Positions 1 through 11,499 are shown, counted from the stretch's first letter. The stretch is DNA of 64,000 nucleotides from Elmis aenea (GCA_947652605.1 OX393577.1:24803466-24867465); one strand, 5' to 3'. A program made the numbers and translations. The notes: a model not told the origin generated them from the sequence alone.

Positions 1-3000
1 GTTCGTCCCATAAGAGCGTGATTCTCCTTAACTCCGTCACCAATAACTGTACTTGCGTTATCATTTCGGGAGCTTGGTTGCTTAGCGTGTCGACCATCGC
101 TTTGAAACAAGACTGCAAAACGTTTTTCGACTCCTCACTATCACTATCATATGCCTCTTCGAGTTCGTTCAACTCCGCATCTTCATTGTTATCGACGCTT
201 TGTGAAAAACAATCTTTGGATATTGAAATTTCGGAAAAATCAAACTTAACACCTCCTTCTAAAGCCCCTACAACAGCAGGAAACGTAATCAAGTGGGGCG
301 CATCTTGAGCGACCCGGCACAAAAGCTCAGAGACTCGTTGACGGACGTAGCTTTCAGGATGGTTCAAACGCGAAAATAGTTGAGGTATTATAACCTTCCA
401 TGGATGGGTCGGAGTAGTAGCTAAGCCATCTTCCAATACGTTCTGCAATTCCAAAGCATGTTTAACGATCAATCTAAGCAGTCTCAATGTCGCTGTAATG
501 GAATTACATTCGGTGCTGTTGTTAATATTCTCCGAATTAGCGGCCAAGTGCAAGTATTTGAAATACGCGTTTGCACTCAGTTCGTAATATGCGTACACAC
601 GTTTCTGAGCTTGTTGCCAGATATGAACAAGAGTTTGCAGCTGGTTCTCATGTGCGCTGCGTAAAGCAGGTACGTTCTGCAGCTGATTCTGTATAACTTC
701 GGAAGTGTTAATGTCGTTGGAGTCGATGTCTTCTTCGTCGGAAGCACGTGTCTGCGATAAGATGGTGAATATCTTAGCGAGATCTTCTTGCTTCGTATCT
801 GCTGGCAACATCTCTGTGACTATGAGTCTGTCTTCATCTGTAAGATTGTTTCCGATATCTGAATTATGGTCAACTATTTTGCGGCCCCAGCGGTAACACC
901 ACGTCCCAAATGCGTTCCAGCTTTTTGCTAAACTTGTGCAGTGGTGGACGTTGTACTGTAACAATTTTCCTACGGCCATTTCGTTCACAGGTATAATGTT
1001 ACTGTGCACGTTTTCTATCATGTTGATTTCTGGAAGAACCATGAGAAGCTTTCCCAGCGGGCTGTTAATTTCAGTCAATGAAATTTGTTCGTTATTCTGC
1101 AACCACATAGCCAATTTCAACAATATTTTGCTGCTTATTTGTCGCATTTCTATAAGCCTGAAAAATTCCGCATTTTTCGATATTCCGGTCGACGCTGCAG
1201 CACATAAATTAAATGTGAGTTGTTTATTTTCTTCCATATCGTACAGGAGCTTAATCACTTCCTTGACAGCTCTGGCCGTGTCAATGCTCCAAGTACTAAA
1301 TTCCGGCGCTTTTTGAATAAACAAATTAGCCACGTTTACTAGAGACGTAATTTGATTTCCATTTTCGATTATCGGCATTAAATCTTTCTGTTCCAAAAAC
1401 TTGTTGATGTGCACCCAAGCCAAGTTAAAATTCTTCTCTTTGCGTGCTCTTTTTATTATATCGAGTCGTAAGTTGCTACAAAAAGTTGTGCTCTGTTGGT
1501 TCTGGATTTTAGCAAAATATTCCGCCCACCAAAGAATCTTGGATAAAACCGTTGAAACAATTTTTTCAATTTCATTTTCAAAGTTTTCAGATACAAGGAA
1601 AACCGAATACGCCAGTTTATTATTCAGCACGTTTTTAAGGGCGTTTGCCGTGTAGTGCATCAGTGAGAAATTCTGTAAAAACTCTGAAGGCAAAGCTACT
1701 AAATTATCTTGGATTTCGTTTTGAATTATGAGCAAGTTTTTATCGATTCTTTCCATATGTGAATGACTTTCAGGATTGACAATGTTCAAAGCAATATTAT
1801 ACAGGTCTGTCTCAGTTTTCCTTAAAACGTTATATGAGCTCCAAGAGTCAATTTCGTTATGTTTCCACGTCGACAACTCGTTAAATGCATGAGTGTTGAC
1901 TTCGATATCGAATAATGCTTGGGCACAGGTTTCGTCTACCGTTTTAAAAGAATATTTAACACCATTTTCATTGGGATTAAGCAAAGGCTCTTTATTTTGC
2001 CAATTCACAACATCGACCCAACTGTTAAGTTCTTTATAGCAATTTATTATTTGGTCTGTTATGAAATAGTTTATATGGGAATCTGTAGATGTGTTTTTGT
2101 TTTCTACGTTTTCTTTTGCAACTGTTTCGCTTATTGATTTTAAGTCTTCGTATATTTTGGAATAGCCCTCGGTGGCTAATTCAAATCTTTTGTTGGCCTG
2201 GTCAGCTGCTGATTTTAACCACAAAAATGATTTATCGGCTACTACTTTACACCAAGTGTACAACCCTTGTAAAGCTTCGGTTTCTCGTAAGTTCAACAAT
2301 GCCAAAGCGACAAACATTACGGCTCTATCAAAATCAATCGTTTTGGCTTTATTGGATTTCACCAAGTCTTTTAGCAAAGCGTGTCCATGTCTAACTGCTA
2401 TTGTCGATTGTCCTGCATGTAACGCTATATGAATAACGACGATTCGTATTCTTGACAACCATTCTCGGCAAGTACTGGCATTTGTATGGAAAAACGTTCG
2501 GACAGGCTTGCCAGGCTGCAGCATTGCTATAGCGCAACCTTCCGATGCATTGTATATAGACTTCTCAAGGTGTTCCATAAATTGCAGCAACATCCTCACT
2601 CGTTTTTGATTACATTTGATGGCATGTTCATCTTTATCACCCTCTACTTTACTTTTAATAACGTCCCTAGCTAATTGTTTTAGACTCGATTCAAAACTCA
2701 TAAAGGTTTCGTTTGGTTTGCCTAAAGGCGTGCGTAATTTCGAGTTCACGCATAATTGCGCGGCTTCCCAAGTCGCCCAATTGTTTAAAATAATGCGAGA
2801 GTTTACCGCTAAGTTACGGAATTCCTCCATGTTTGCCTGACAATCGGATTCTAACGGCCAACAACAAATAAAAATATTTTCTAACCAATTCGCGTCGAAC
2901 TGCTCATTTTTTAAAAGATAATTCATGAATGTTTTAAAGTGCAATGGAAGCATTTCCCCATAAACGGCCCCACTTAAATGGTAATGCTGAGCTAAGGTTA

Positions 3001-5545
3001 TCGTAAAATTGTTGTAAGTATTTAAATCCGTATATTTACTTTTTGCTTTTTCAACCGTGTACAATTTATTAAGCTCAACAATGGCTATATCCCACGGTAT
3101 GTGGGCGGAAAGATTGGCATAGCTTTGACAGACATGAGGGTTATTGGAGTTCATATGAAGCACGCACAACTCATTAACGGAAACCAAAAATGTGTTGTTC
3201 CACGATAACTGCTTGTTACACAAAAGTTTTTCTAGATTTGAAGCCACGCTTAAAACAACGGTGTCGTTATAGCTAAAACCACATTTAACCAGGGTTTCGG
3301 ATACTCGGATAAACTCTTCCGTACAATACAAGAACTGCAAAGTACTCTCCGAATGTAAAATTATATCGTTCAACCAATGAAGCAGCAAAAGTTTTTTTTC
3401 ACAGCCTGTTTTTTTACTTAAACTTTTATACAACAACTGCAAGATCATAGAAAAATTTCCAGCATTAGGTGAAGTCGTTGAGACGCTAAGGCTATCCGAA
3501 AGTGTCAACTGTTTTACATTTTCCGATTTGCCCATCATTAGATTACTACTCGAAATAAAATGATTGTAGTTTTTGCAGTGCGAATACAGTAAATAAAATA
3601 AGCTATATTGAAGTGCTGGACTATTCTTACTTAGTTCTTCATTATATGGTTCTAAAAGTACAGCGATTACTTCTAAAATGCTCGGCTTCAAAGCCCACAG
3701 CCCTATGATCGAACCACCTGCACTAGCTACTTGCGATAGGCAACGTAAAAGGAACAAAGCGGCAAGTTCGGGGTCGCGAATGGCCCCTGTATTTACAAAA
3801 GGATTATTGGGGCACAACGAAGATACATTCGGAACTATCTGTCTATATACAGCTTCTAAATCACCTAAAATGAATCGGTAAGCTTCTTGGAGCAAAGGAA
3901 TATTTTTTAAATTAAGTAACGCTTGATATACACCAATCGTGGCTTCTTGAACTTTCGGAAACGGGGAATAACGTAATTTAACTATCTCCGCATTGGGACC
4001 CACTAATTTCTGAATCAGTTCCATCGGTAAATTGGCCGATAATTCTTTTACCACTTTAGAAATCATTAAAAGCAAAGATATTATAGTTAAATCGGAAAAT
4101 TCATGGATTAAAGATAATTGTAAATCAATCAAAGCATAAATCAAGTTTGCTGAGGGACCGGTTTTAGTACCTAAAACACCGACAAGTAAAGAAATGCTTT
4201 TATTAGAGGCTATTATTAAATTATCTGGTACAAATGATTCTAAAGCATCGGTAACTGTCTTAACAATTTGCGTTAAACACTCGCTGACGAATGGTATAGT
4301 TACGAGCTCATTATTGCTAGGATAAAAACTATCCCCTAAACATTTTAAAACCGTGTTTAAAGCCATAATTGAAACAGTCAAGTGCTCTATAGAATTACTC
4401 TCTGATGACTCGTTTAAATCTGTATCATCTTTTTTATGTAACTGATTAGCGTAAGTTTCAATATCTTCAACAAAATGCCAAATAAGGGTAATGGAAAATT
4501 CCATATTGATCTGAAAATGTTTAGATACGCATTGAAGATGGTTAGAAATAAATTCTATGGTCGAAAGAGGTTGAGTATGATCAACATGCCAGCCAAATAG
4601 TAAATCAGCCGTATCACGAAAGTGAGAATAAAAATCTTCAGGATAAATTTCGACTAGGGTCACTAAAATATCTAAAGTTGCTTTAAGGACTTCACAGTTT
4701 TCTGTGGTTTCTATTGTGGCCAGTAGTTCACGCATTAAACTTTCTGAATAATCTTGCAGTACTGGCTTCTTGAGTTCAAAGTTCAAACTCTCCTTTAATG
4801 CTTTCATGAATAAAAAACGTATATCATCAGTTTCATTTTGTAATTTACCAAACATCCAGTCCTGAAATCTACCAAAGTCATTTTCTTGGCCCATAATGTA
4901 CCCCATTCTTCCCAGTGCTCTAGCAGCCTGTTGTTTTGCTAGAGGTCCTGGTGCTACATGCAATATATCTAACATGGAATCTCCTAATATATGGAAGGCT
5001 TTTCGTACATAAACGGCATTATCAGGTATCAGTAAAACTTCCAACAATTTTTTAGATATGGTAAGTGAATTTTCTTGATCACCCTCATTGCTAAGTCGCC
5101 GCAATAGTTTAGATATACGTGTATCCTCTGGTAAGTTAAATCTTATTTCATTTTTTTTATCAGAATCAAAACATTTCGATCGGTGATAAGTACCCAGTGG
5201 ATCTGTGTGACGATTCAGCGGTTCGTACTTTCTGGTAAGTGAATACCTGATACCATCCAAATAATCGCGATCATCTCTGCGCGGAAAGTGGGGCCCACGT
5301 GTTCTGTAGCTACGTCGTTCAGGAGCACCCCCTCTATGTCTAAAATCAGCTTGTCTGGACCTTGATCCTCTGTATCTGCCATCTCGAGAGGTGTATATAA
5401 GTGATCGGCGACTGGGGTCCCCCGAAGCGTCTCCATCTACGCTTTCGTCTTCGTAAATATCGTCTCCTTGATTTTCTTGATAATCGTGTACATCGCGTGA
5501 GCTTTTAGAAGCTTTTAGCTTGTATGGAGTAGCGTTTGATATCAT
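1..5545 (-). CDS. Smg1: SMG1 PI3K-like kinase, N-terminal half (runs off window)
   Basis: SMG1 phosphorylates UPF1 in nonsense-mediated mRNA decay. The minus-strand frame starting with the ATG at 5543-5545 reads MISNATPYKLKASK, then an Arg-rich acidic N-terminus. Next comes the family-typical stretch around EDTRISKLLRRLSNEGDQEN (about 5060-5140), followed by long helical repeats of the HEAT/FAT region. Diagnostic pieces are PVRTFFHTNASTCREWLSRI (near 2450-2510) and VIIPQLFSRLNHPESYVRQR (near 340-395), both close to SMG1 of other animals. I checked phase at about 5545, 4447, 2830, 1531 and 364, and all are in one frame, so about 1,848 codons lie in one exon without an intron. The kinase, FATC and any later exons lie beyond base 1. 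The gene is divergent from ALG1. Family identity is secure; the exact start is chosen as the first in-frame ATG giving a plausible N-terminus. Confidence 0.94.
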   Translation of the reverse strand, partial: MISNATPYKLKASKSSRDVHDYQENQGDDIYEDESVDGDASGDPSRRSLIYTSRDGRYRGSRSRQADFRHRGGAPERRSYRTRGPHFPRRDDRDYLDGIRYSLTRKYEPLNRHTDPLGTYHRSKCFDSDKKNEIRFNLPEDTRISKLLRRLSNEGDQENSLTISKKLLEVLLIPDNAVYVRKAFHILGDSMLDILHVAPGPLAKQQAARALGRMGYIMGQENDFGRFQDWMFGKLQNETDDIRFLFMKALKESLNFELKKPVLQDYSESLMRELLATIETTENCEVLKATLDILVTLVEIYPEDFYSHFRDTADLLFGWHVDHTQPLSTIEFISNHLQCVSKHFQINMEFSITLIWHFVEDIETYANQLHKKDDTDLNESSESNSIEHLTVSIMALNTVLKCLGDSFYPSNNELVTIPFVSECLTQIVKTVTDALESFVPDNLIIASNKSISLLVGVLGTKTGPSANLIYALIDLQLSLIHEFSDLTIISLLLMISKVVKELSANLPMELIQKLVGPNAEIVKLRYSPFPKVQEATIGVYQALLNLKNIPLLQEAYRFILGDLEAVYRQIVPNVSSLCPNNPFVNTGAIRDPELAALFLLRCLSQVASAGGSIIGLWALKPSILEVIAVLLEPYNEELSKNSPALQYSLFYLLYSHCKNYNHFISSSNLMMGKSENVKQLTLSDSLSVSTTSPNAGNFSMILQLLYKSLSKKTGCEKKLLLLHWLNDIILHSESTLQFLYCTEEFIRVSETLVKCGFSYNDTVVLSVASNLEKLLCNKQLSWNNTFLVSVNELCVLHMNSNNPHVCQSYANLSAHIPWDIAIVELNKLYTVEKAKSKYTDLNTYNNFTITLAQHYHLSGAVYGEMLPLHFKTFMNYLLKNEQFDANWLENIFICCWPLESDCQANMEEFRNLAVNSRIILNNWATWEAAQLCVNSKLRTPLGKPNETFMSFESSLKQLARDVIKSKVEGDKDEHAIKCNQKRVRMLLQFMEHLEKSIYNASEGCAIAMLQPGKPVRTFFHTNASTCREWLSRIRIVVIHIALHAGQSTIAVRHGHALLKDLVKSNKAKTIDFDRAVMFVALALLNLRETEALQGLYTWCKVVADKSFLWLKSAADQANKRFELATEGYSKIYEDLKSISETVAKENVENKNTSTDSHINYFITDQIINCYKELNSWVDVVNWQNKEPLLNPNENGVKYSFKTVDETCAQALFDIEVNTHAFNELSTWKHNEIDSWSSYNVLRKTETDLYNIALNIVNPESHSHMERIDKNLLIIQNEIQDNLVALPSEFLQNFSLMHYTANALKNVLNNKLAYSVFLVSENFENEIEKIVSTVLSKILWWAEYFAKIQNQQSTTFCSNLRLDIIKRARKEKNFNLAWVHINKFLEQKDLMPIIENGNQITSLVNVANLFIQKAPEFSTWSIDTARAVKEVIKLLYDMEENKQLTFNLCAAASTGISKNAEFFRLIEMRQISSKILLKLAMWLQNNEQISLTEINSPLGKLLMVLPEINMIENVHSNIIPVNEMAVGKLLQYNVHHCTSLAKSWNAFGTWCYRWGRKIVDHNSDIGNNLTDEDRLIVTEMLPADTKQEDLAKIFTILSQTRASDEEDIDSNDINTSEVIQNQLQNVPALRSAHENQLQTLVHIWQQAQKRVYAYYELSANAYFKYLHLAANSENINNSTECNSITATLRLLRLIVKHALELQNVLEDGLATTPTHPWKVIIPQLFSRLNHPESYVRQRVSELLCRVAQDAPHLITFPAVVGALEGGVKFDFSEISISKDCFSQSVDNNEDAELNELEEAYDSDSEESKNVLQSCFKAMVDTLSNQAPEMITQVQLLVTELRRITLLWDE

Positions 5546-5858
5546 TACTTGGCTTACATTCCGGCGTAAAATTATATGGCCGGCGCTTAGGAGACGCACA
5601 CGATATTTATTTCGTTAAATTTACACTAAATAAGGCTAATCAAAAATTAACACACTTATTTTACTTCAGAACAAACATGCATGAATTATCGCACATATGT
5701 CAAACTTTTCATACCAAAACATTGGAATTAAATATTCCTATAAACCACACTGTTTTTAAACAACATCTATGAATCAATGCAACCAACTTCAAATACATTG
5801 GAAAATACATAACCCTTCTTTTATGACATAACCTAACAAAAATTTCATCTTATACTCG
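5546..5858. promoter_or_regulatory. Shared divergent promoter region SMG1/ALG1
   Basis: This is the 313-bp gap between the divergent start codons of SMG1 and ALG1. It must hold both 5' UTRs and both core promoters. I see no clear TATA box. A short run AACCTAAC occurs near 5829. An open frame here (5536-5772, plus) is antisense to the SMG1 start and shows no protein-like features. The promoter role is inferred from gene arrangement only. Confidence 0.5.
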
Positions 5859-7381
5859 ATGACCGAAAAATGCAAAAACATTTGTGTGGTTGTGTTAGGA
5901 GATATTGGAAGAAGTCCTCGTATGCAGTATCATTCCTTATCTTTTGCGCAACATGGGCATAAAGTTGATATTATCGGTTATAGGGAGACACTGCCTCTTA
6001 AAAAGTTAGTAGCGGAACCTCTTGTAAGTTTTCATTACTTACCACCGTTTCCAAACATTCCCTGCCCAAAAATTTGTTACTACATACTTAAAACGTTATG
6101 GCAGGCCATAACTTTATTATTTTTATTGGTCATCATACGACGAGCTGATGTACTAATCGTTCAAAATCCACCAGCAGTGCCTTCATTATTTGTTTGTTGG
6201 TTTTATACAATGTTAACAAGAGCAAAGTACGTAATTGATTGGCACAATTATGCACATACCATCATGGCTTTAAGTGTAGGCCCAAAAAATATTTTAGTTA
6301 AGATCACGAAACAAATGGAATCTATTATCGGCAAAAGAGCTGACAACAATTTATGTGTAACCAATGCAATGAAAAATGATTTAAAAACAAAATGGAACAT
6401 AAAGTGAGGAATCATTTATATTAATTTAATGCAAATTACGTTAAATATTTTTATTTTAGTGCAATAACGTTGTATGATAAGCCACCTGAAATATTCCGTT
6501 CAATATCATTAGAGGAAAAGCATGTGCTACTGAAGCGTTTAGGAGAAAAATATTTACAGTTACAATCACTTGATGGAAATAGTAATACAACAGCATTTAC
6601 AGAAGCAGACCAGATTGGAAATATAAAATTAAAATCAAATAGGCCAGGTTTGCTTATTTCCAGTACAAGTTGGACGGAAGATGAAGATTTCTCAGTGTTA
6701 CTAGCAGCTCTGCAAGGTGTCTATATTTTTTTTTTAACTGCATGAATATTATAAATGCTTTATTTAAACGATTATGATTCTTTTACAGAATATGAAAATC
6801 ACTGTAATGATGCAAATACCCGTAAATTACCAAAGTTAATTTGTGTAATAACAGGAAAGGGGCCATTAAAATTATTCTACTGTGATAAAATATCCAAACT
6901 TCAATGGAAAAATGTGGCTGTAATTACACCATGGCTAGATAATGAAGATTATCCTCAACTTCTTGCTTGTGCCGATTTGGGAGTTTGTCTTCATACCAGT
7001 TCTAGTGGATTAGATTTACCAATGAAAGTTGTAGACATGTTTGGGTGTGGACTGCCTGTCTGTGCTTACGATTTTAAATGGTAAGTAAATTTGTTACTGT
7101 TCCAACAACGTACAGTAATGTTAACATAGACATTAAATTAAATACATGTGCAATAAATGATTTTTTTAAGCCTCAGTGAACTGGTGAAACATGGTGTTAA
7201 TAGTTATACTTTTAAAAGCTCACAAGAATTAGCAGAACAAATCACGAAGTGGTTTAAAAATTTTCCAAACAACAAAGTTCAAAACGCTACTGTAGAGAAT
7301 TTTAAACAACAGTTACAAGCATTCAGAAACAACAGGTGGATAGAAAACTGGGATAATATAGCATTACCAATTTTTACTTAA
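5859..7381 (+). CDS. Alg1: ALG1 beta-1,4-mannosyltransferase (chitobiosyldiphosphodolichol)
   Basis: ALG1 adds the first mannose to the dolichol-linked GlcNAc2 core on the cytosolic face of the ER in N-glycan synthesis. I read four exons: 5859-6403, 6460-6716, 6789-7080 and 7171-7381, all with GT-AG introns of 56 to 90 bases, giving 434 residues. This is the usual length for the family. Visible features are the start of the glycosyltransferase fold ([16 protein letters not shown]), a hydrophobic segment near residues 85-100, [19 protein letters not shown], and the highly typical [19 protein letters not shown] near the C-terminus, followed by FKC across the last junction. The joins restore the family pattern at each exon edge. 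An AATAAA lies at 7385-7390, just after the stop. The gene converges with SNU13, whose stop is only about 80 bases away. Confidence 0.95.
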
Positions 7382-7459
7382 TTTAATAAATAAATGCAAG
7401 CCTTAAGTTGTACTACATTTATTAGAAAATAATAAAATCTAATCGTACACATAGTAAAA

Positions 7460-7893
7460 TCACACAAGTAAGCGTTCAATTTCTTGTTGAATTGACTGTA
7501 TCTGTGGTTTCAACTGTGACCCTTCATTTACCGTTACACTGCAAGAAATAACAGGCCTTGATACTCCACAAGCACGACCCAGTGCTTGCTTTGAACGGAC
7601 AAAAACATACGGAACATTCTTATCTTCACACAAAAGTGGTAAATGTAACAGAATTTCGAGGGGTTCTGAATCCGCTGCCATGACAATGAATTCAGCGATG
7701 CCACGATTTAACGTTTTTGTAACTTCATTAGCACCTTTACGAAGTTGTTTGTAGTTCATGGCTTGCTGTACGAGATTCAGAATTTTCGATGTTAATGTGG
7801 CATCCGCCAATGGATAAGCTTTGGGATTAACTTCTTCTGCCTAAACAACAACAATTTAATTCGGTACTAGTTGATATTTATATTACTTACCAT
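7460..7893 (-). CDS. Snu13: SNU13 / NHP2-like protein 1 (15.5K, hoi-polloi)
   Basis: An L7Ae-family RNA-binding protein that recognises kink-turns in U4 snRNA and box C/D snoRNAs, acting in the nucleus and nucleolus. The main exon is 7460-7840. The start codon is the last three bases of a separate first exon (7891-7893, followed by GTAAGT), and the 50-base intron ends in TTTAG. The joined protein is [20 protein letters not shown] onward, 127 residues, essentially the human length of 128. The L7Ae core [20 protein letters not shown] and the following [14 protein letters not shown] are intact. Using the ATG inside the main exon (7810) would lose the conserved NPKAYPL residues, so the split start is preferred. 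A minus-strand polyadenylation hexamer (TTTATT on the plus strand) is at 7418-7423. Confidence 0.95.
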
Positions 7894-8516
7894 TTTTTAG
7901 GCAACACCGTAATATATATCAGTTAAACAAGGTATCAATTAAATGCACCCTCTCGGCGATTCTTCGCTTCACGGAGGAGCAAACCCAACACGTGCTGTAA
8001 AAACTGCGTCTAACGTTTATCACAACTTGGCTGTCTATTATACACTGTCAAAAAAGGCAGAATACCACCTTCAGACGTTTTATAACTAATTTCAAGGTGC
8101 AGATCAGATTCGGTTCAGCTTTATTTTGTTAAAATACTTAATTTCTAACAAGAGACTATTTACTAGTATTCTAGAACAATACGATTGTGTTTTAATTATT
8201 CCTTTATTATTTAATTACATACGGAAGTAATCTTTAAATGTAAATTGAAAAGGCTTTTTCGTAAAAAGTTTTGTAATTGATCCAAAGACTAGATAACAAG
8301 TTTATGGTCGTAAATAAATTTATTTCCGAAAGTTTAACATTGCAAGACCTCAAAACTTAATTTTATTTTTTTTATAATTTTGCAATGAATTTTCACCAGT
8401 AGTTTTATATGTGTCATAAGTTGTATGTTGGGGTTAGAACACCTTAGTGGAACGCATCCAAGTTAAATATTTAGGAATGATTAAATTGTAAAAATAGATT
8501 AGCTGTAGGTTACAAA
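7894..8516. promoter_or_regulatory. Divergent intergenic region SNU13/CSN1
   Basis: This 623-bp AT-rich gap lies between two divergent genes and should contain both promoters and 5' UTRs. I see no gene or transposon ends. The 17-base string CTGTAGGTTACAAAATG spans the CSN1 start codon (near 8503-8519) and occurs again at about 8652-8668, inside CSN1 intron 1. Confidence 0.45.
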
Positions 8517-10267
8517 ATGCCGCTTCATGTACAAAATTTATTTCAGGTAATATTTTATTTTATCGATAATTGTTTAACTAATTTTGCATTTTAACAATAT
8601 TTGATTGCTGTCAACTGTCATAAATCAATTGTTTGGAAATTTTGTAAGCATCTGTAGGTTACAAAATGATTTTAATCATTAGTTTTGAAGAATTAATTTT
8701 ATTTTATTGAACTGATTCGTCGCTATAATCATTAACAAGAAACTAAGACACCATGAGATATTTACAGATACAGAATGCCGTTGAACCAATGCAAGTGGAT
8801 GCTCCACCAGAAGAAAACGAAAACAATGAAGAAGAAAGTTATGTTGTTGAAAATCCATCACTGGATTTGGAAGCATATGGTAACAGCTATATAGGTTTAG
8901 CCAAGTTATACCGGCTCATGTATATAATTGATCACTGTCCTTTGTTACGATTAGAAGCTTTAAAAATGGCAATTGCTTATGTAATGGAAACTTGTAATGT
9001 GAATTTATATCAAGCGCTGCATCACAAACTTGCTGAAGTAACTGCAGGGTCTGGTTTACCTGATGTAGCAGCTCAGTCAACATCTCAGGATATACCTGCG
9101 ATAGATAACTTGTGGATTGAAACTCGTCAGAAAAAGTCTGCATTAAAATTGGAAAAGTTGGACAATGATTTAAAAAATTACAAGTCAAACTCAATCAAAG
9201 AAAGTATTCGTAGAGGTCATGACGATCTTGGTGATCATTATCTTGAATGTGGAGACTTATCGAACGCACTCAAATGCTACTCAAGAGCTCGAGACTATTG
9301 TACCAGTGGTAAACATGTGGTGAACATGTGCTTAAATGTTATTAAAGTATCTGTTTATTTACAAAATTGGTCCCATGTTCTTAGTTACGTTTCGAAAGCT
9401 GAGGGTACCCCTGATTTTTTGGAGTCAATAACGAAAGATTCGAATCAAGTTATATTAACTAAGTTGAAATGTGCCGCTGGGTTGGCAGAGCTTGCGACGA
9501 AAAAGTATAAATGTGCCGCAAAACATTTTTTGCAAGCAAATTTAGATCATAGTGATTTTCCGGAACTTCTCTCTCCTAATAATGTTGCTATGTATGGTGG
9601 ACTTTGTGCCCTTGCTACATTCGATAGACATGAGTTACAAAAAAATGTAATATTTAGCAGTTCATTTAAATTGTTTTTAGAGCTGGAACCTCAATTACGT
9701 GATATTATTTTCAAATTTTACGAATCTAAATATGCATCATGCTTAAAGCTCTTGGATGAAATAAAAGATAATTTGTTACTAGATATGTATATTGCACCAC
9801 ACGTTAATACACTTTATACTCAAATTAGAAATAGAGCATTGATCCAGTACTTCAGTCCATATCTCTCTGCTGACATGCATAAAATGGCTGCAGCATTTAA
9901 TAGGACTGTTAATGCTCTTGAAGATGAGTTAATGCAATTAATCCTAGATGGTCTGATTCAGGCAAGAATCGACTCTCACAACAAAATTTTATTTGCCAAA
10001 GATGTCGATCAACGTAGTACTACTTTCGAAAAAAGTTTACAAATGGGTAAAGAATATCAAAGGAGAACAAGAATGTTAATCTTAAGAGCTGCTGTTCTTA
10101 AAAATAAAATTCATGTAAAGGTAAATAATTTCTTGTGAAATGAAGGTGTATATTTTTGTAATAATAATGTTTTGTTTTAGAGCCCCCAGAGAGAAACGAC
10201 TGTTCAAAGTGGTGAAGTGACAGTTGCACCAGGAACCAGTACTATTGTATTTTCAGCTCGTAATTAG
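8517..10267 (+). CDS. CSN1: COP9 signalosome complex subunit 1 (CSN1/GPS1)
   Basis: CSN1 is a scaffold subunit of the COP9 signalosome, which removes NEDD8 from cullins. Three exons are read: 8517-8546, 8768-10120 and 10181-10267, joining in frame to 489 residues (human about 490). Exon 1 gives [10 protein letters not shown]; the acceptor is TTTACAG at 8767, and the join reads [14 protein letters not shown], matching the family N-terminus. An in-frame ATG at 8753 exists but lies in the intron by this model. Conserved stretches include [33 protein letters not shown] (helical RPN7 part), and a C-terminal PCI/winged-helix part with [19 protein letters not shown]. The last exon supplies the tail [20 protein letters not shown] and so on. 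It is divergent from SNU13. Confidence 0.95.
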
Positions 10268-10629
10268 ACATAGTGCATTGAACTTTAAAACAAGTATTTA
10301 GGTATAAAGGTTTAGTGTTTTATACTTATTATTTCTAGTATTGACTTGTAAAATTGATTTACCTATAAATACAATAATCATTTTCTCTTTATTATTTATT
10401 TTCCTTTTAAAATAGTGTAGGAATTGTTACAAATAATTTAATAACTGGTATGTTAATGTTTTACAATGAAAGGTAATTGATTAAATATGTCTAAATGTAC
10501 AAGCTTGCTACCCTCAAATAAAAATCTAATTTTAACTTAACTTTTTAGTTAATGAAAACATCCCAAAGAGTATTCAGAACAATTTAAAAAAACCTAAAAT
10601 GCAATAAAGTGAATTTTATATTAAAGTGT
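10268..10629. other. CSN1 3' flank, no gene seen
   Basis: AT-rich sequence after the CSN1 stop, likely containing its 3' UTR. I see no coding potential and no repeat ends before the 8-bp target duplication at 10630. Confidence 0.5.
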
Positions 10630-10919
10630 GTTCACACCATTGAATTAAAAGATAAAGGAAAGAGCTTTTAATACTATACTGCAGCGTTTCAGAGGCAACG
10701 GAAATGACGACATAGATAGCCTCTTATGGCGGCCGGTGTTGACAGGTGAAACAGTCGGAGATATTTTAGTTTTGTGTACTACAATGGTTAGTTGTAAATC
10801 TTGTAGTTGTAGTTGGTCCAAAAATGTTAAAGATAAAAAGATTACGTTTCATAGGTAAGTAGATACTAATATTTTGTAGTGTAATCATGTATTAAAAATT
10901 TGATGTGGTCTGTCAAAAT

Positions 10920-11499
10920 CATTGAATAAAAAGATAAAGGAATGAGCGTTATAGCGATACTACGGCGTCCAGGTTAGCCTCTCAATATGGCGGATGCATG
11001 TTTCCGCTTCTCAGTGGCGTATCTAACATTTTTAAATATGTATTGATTATTGTAAATATTTGCTTTTTTTGAATTGAGCCTCTTATTTACTTATTTATTT
11101 CTTGTTTCGTGGTTGAGGGAATTAAAAAAACGACAGCGTATTTCAATATTTGAATTGTTTATTATGAGAGTTAAAAAATATGCTGTACAAAAATGCACGC
11201 CACTGATATGACATACCATTTTGACAGACCACATCAAATTTTCAATACATGATTACACTACAAAATATTAATGTCTGCTTACCTATGAAACATAATCTTT
11301 TAATCTTCAACATTTTTTGACCTAGTAAGACTACAAGATCTACAGCTAACCATTTTAGCACACAAAACTCTAAATTTCTTGACTGTTTGACCCGTCAAAA
11401 CCGGCCGCCATAAGAGGCCATTTATGTCGTAATTTCCGTCGCCGCCCAAACACTGCAGTATAGTATTAAAAGCTCCTTCCTTTATCTCTTTATTCAATG
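10920..11499 (-). mobile_element. P-like nonautonomous element, inner copy in inverse orientation
   Basis: A second member of the same family, 580 bp, starts and ends with CATTGAATAAA-type termini and is flanked by GTCAAAAT at 10912-10919 and 11500-11507. Its THAP exon lies on the minus strand (MVSCRSCSLTRSKNVED, then an in-frame stop, then KIMFHR before the donor). It was inserted into the outer copy in the opposite direction, which explains the apparent order of direct and inverted segments in this region. Confidence 0.65.

Noticed and set aside
5536..5772. 78-codon open frame on the plus strand
   Set aside because: It overlaps the SMG1 start in antisense and the divergent promoter; no domain and low-complexity use of codons.
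8753..8767. ATG at 8753 as the CSN1 start (MRYLQ...)
   Set aside because: The exon 1 at 8517-8546 joined to the acceptor at 8767 restores the family N-terminus; the 8753 ATG then lies in the intron.
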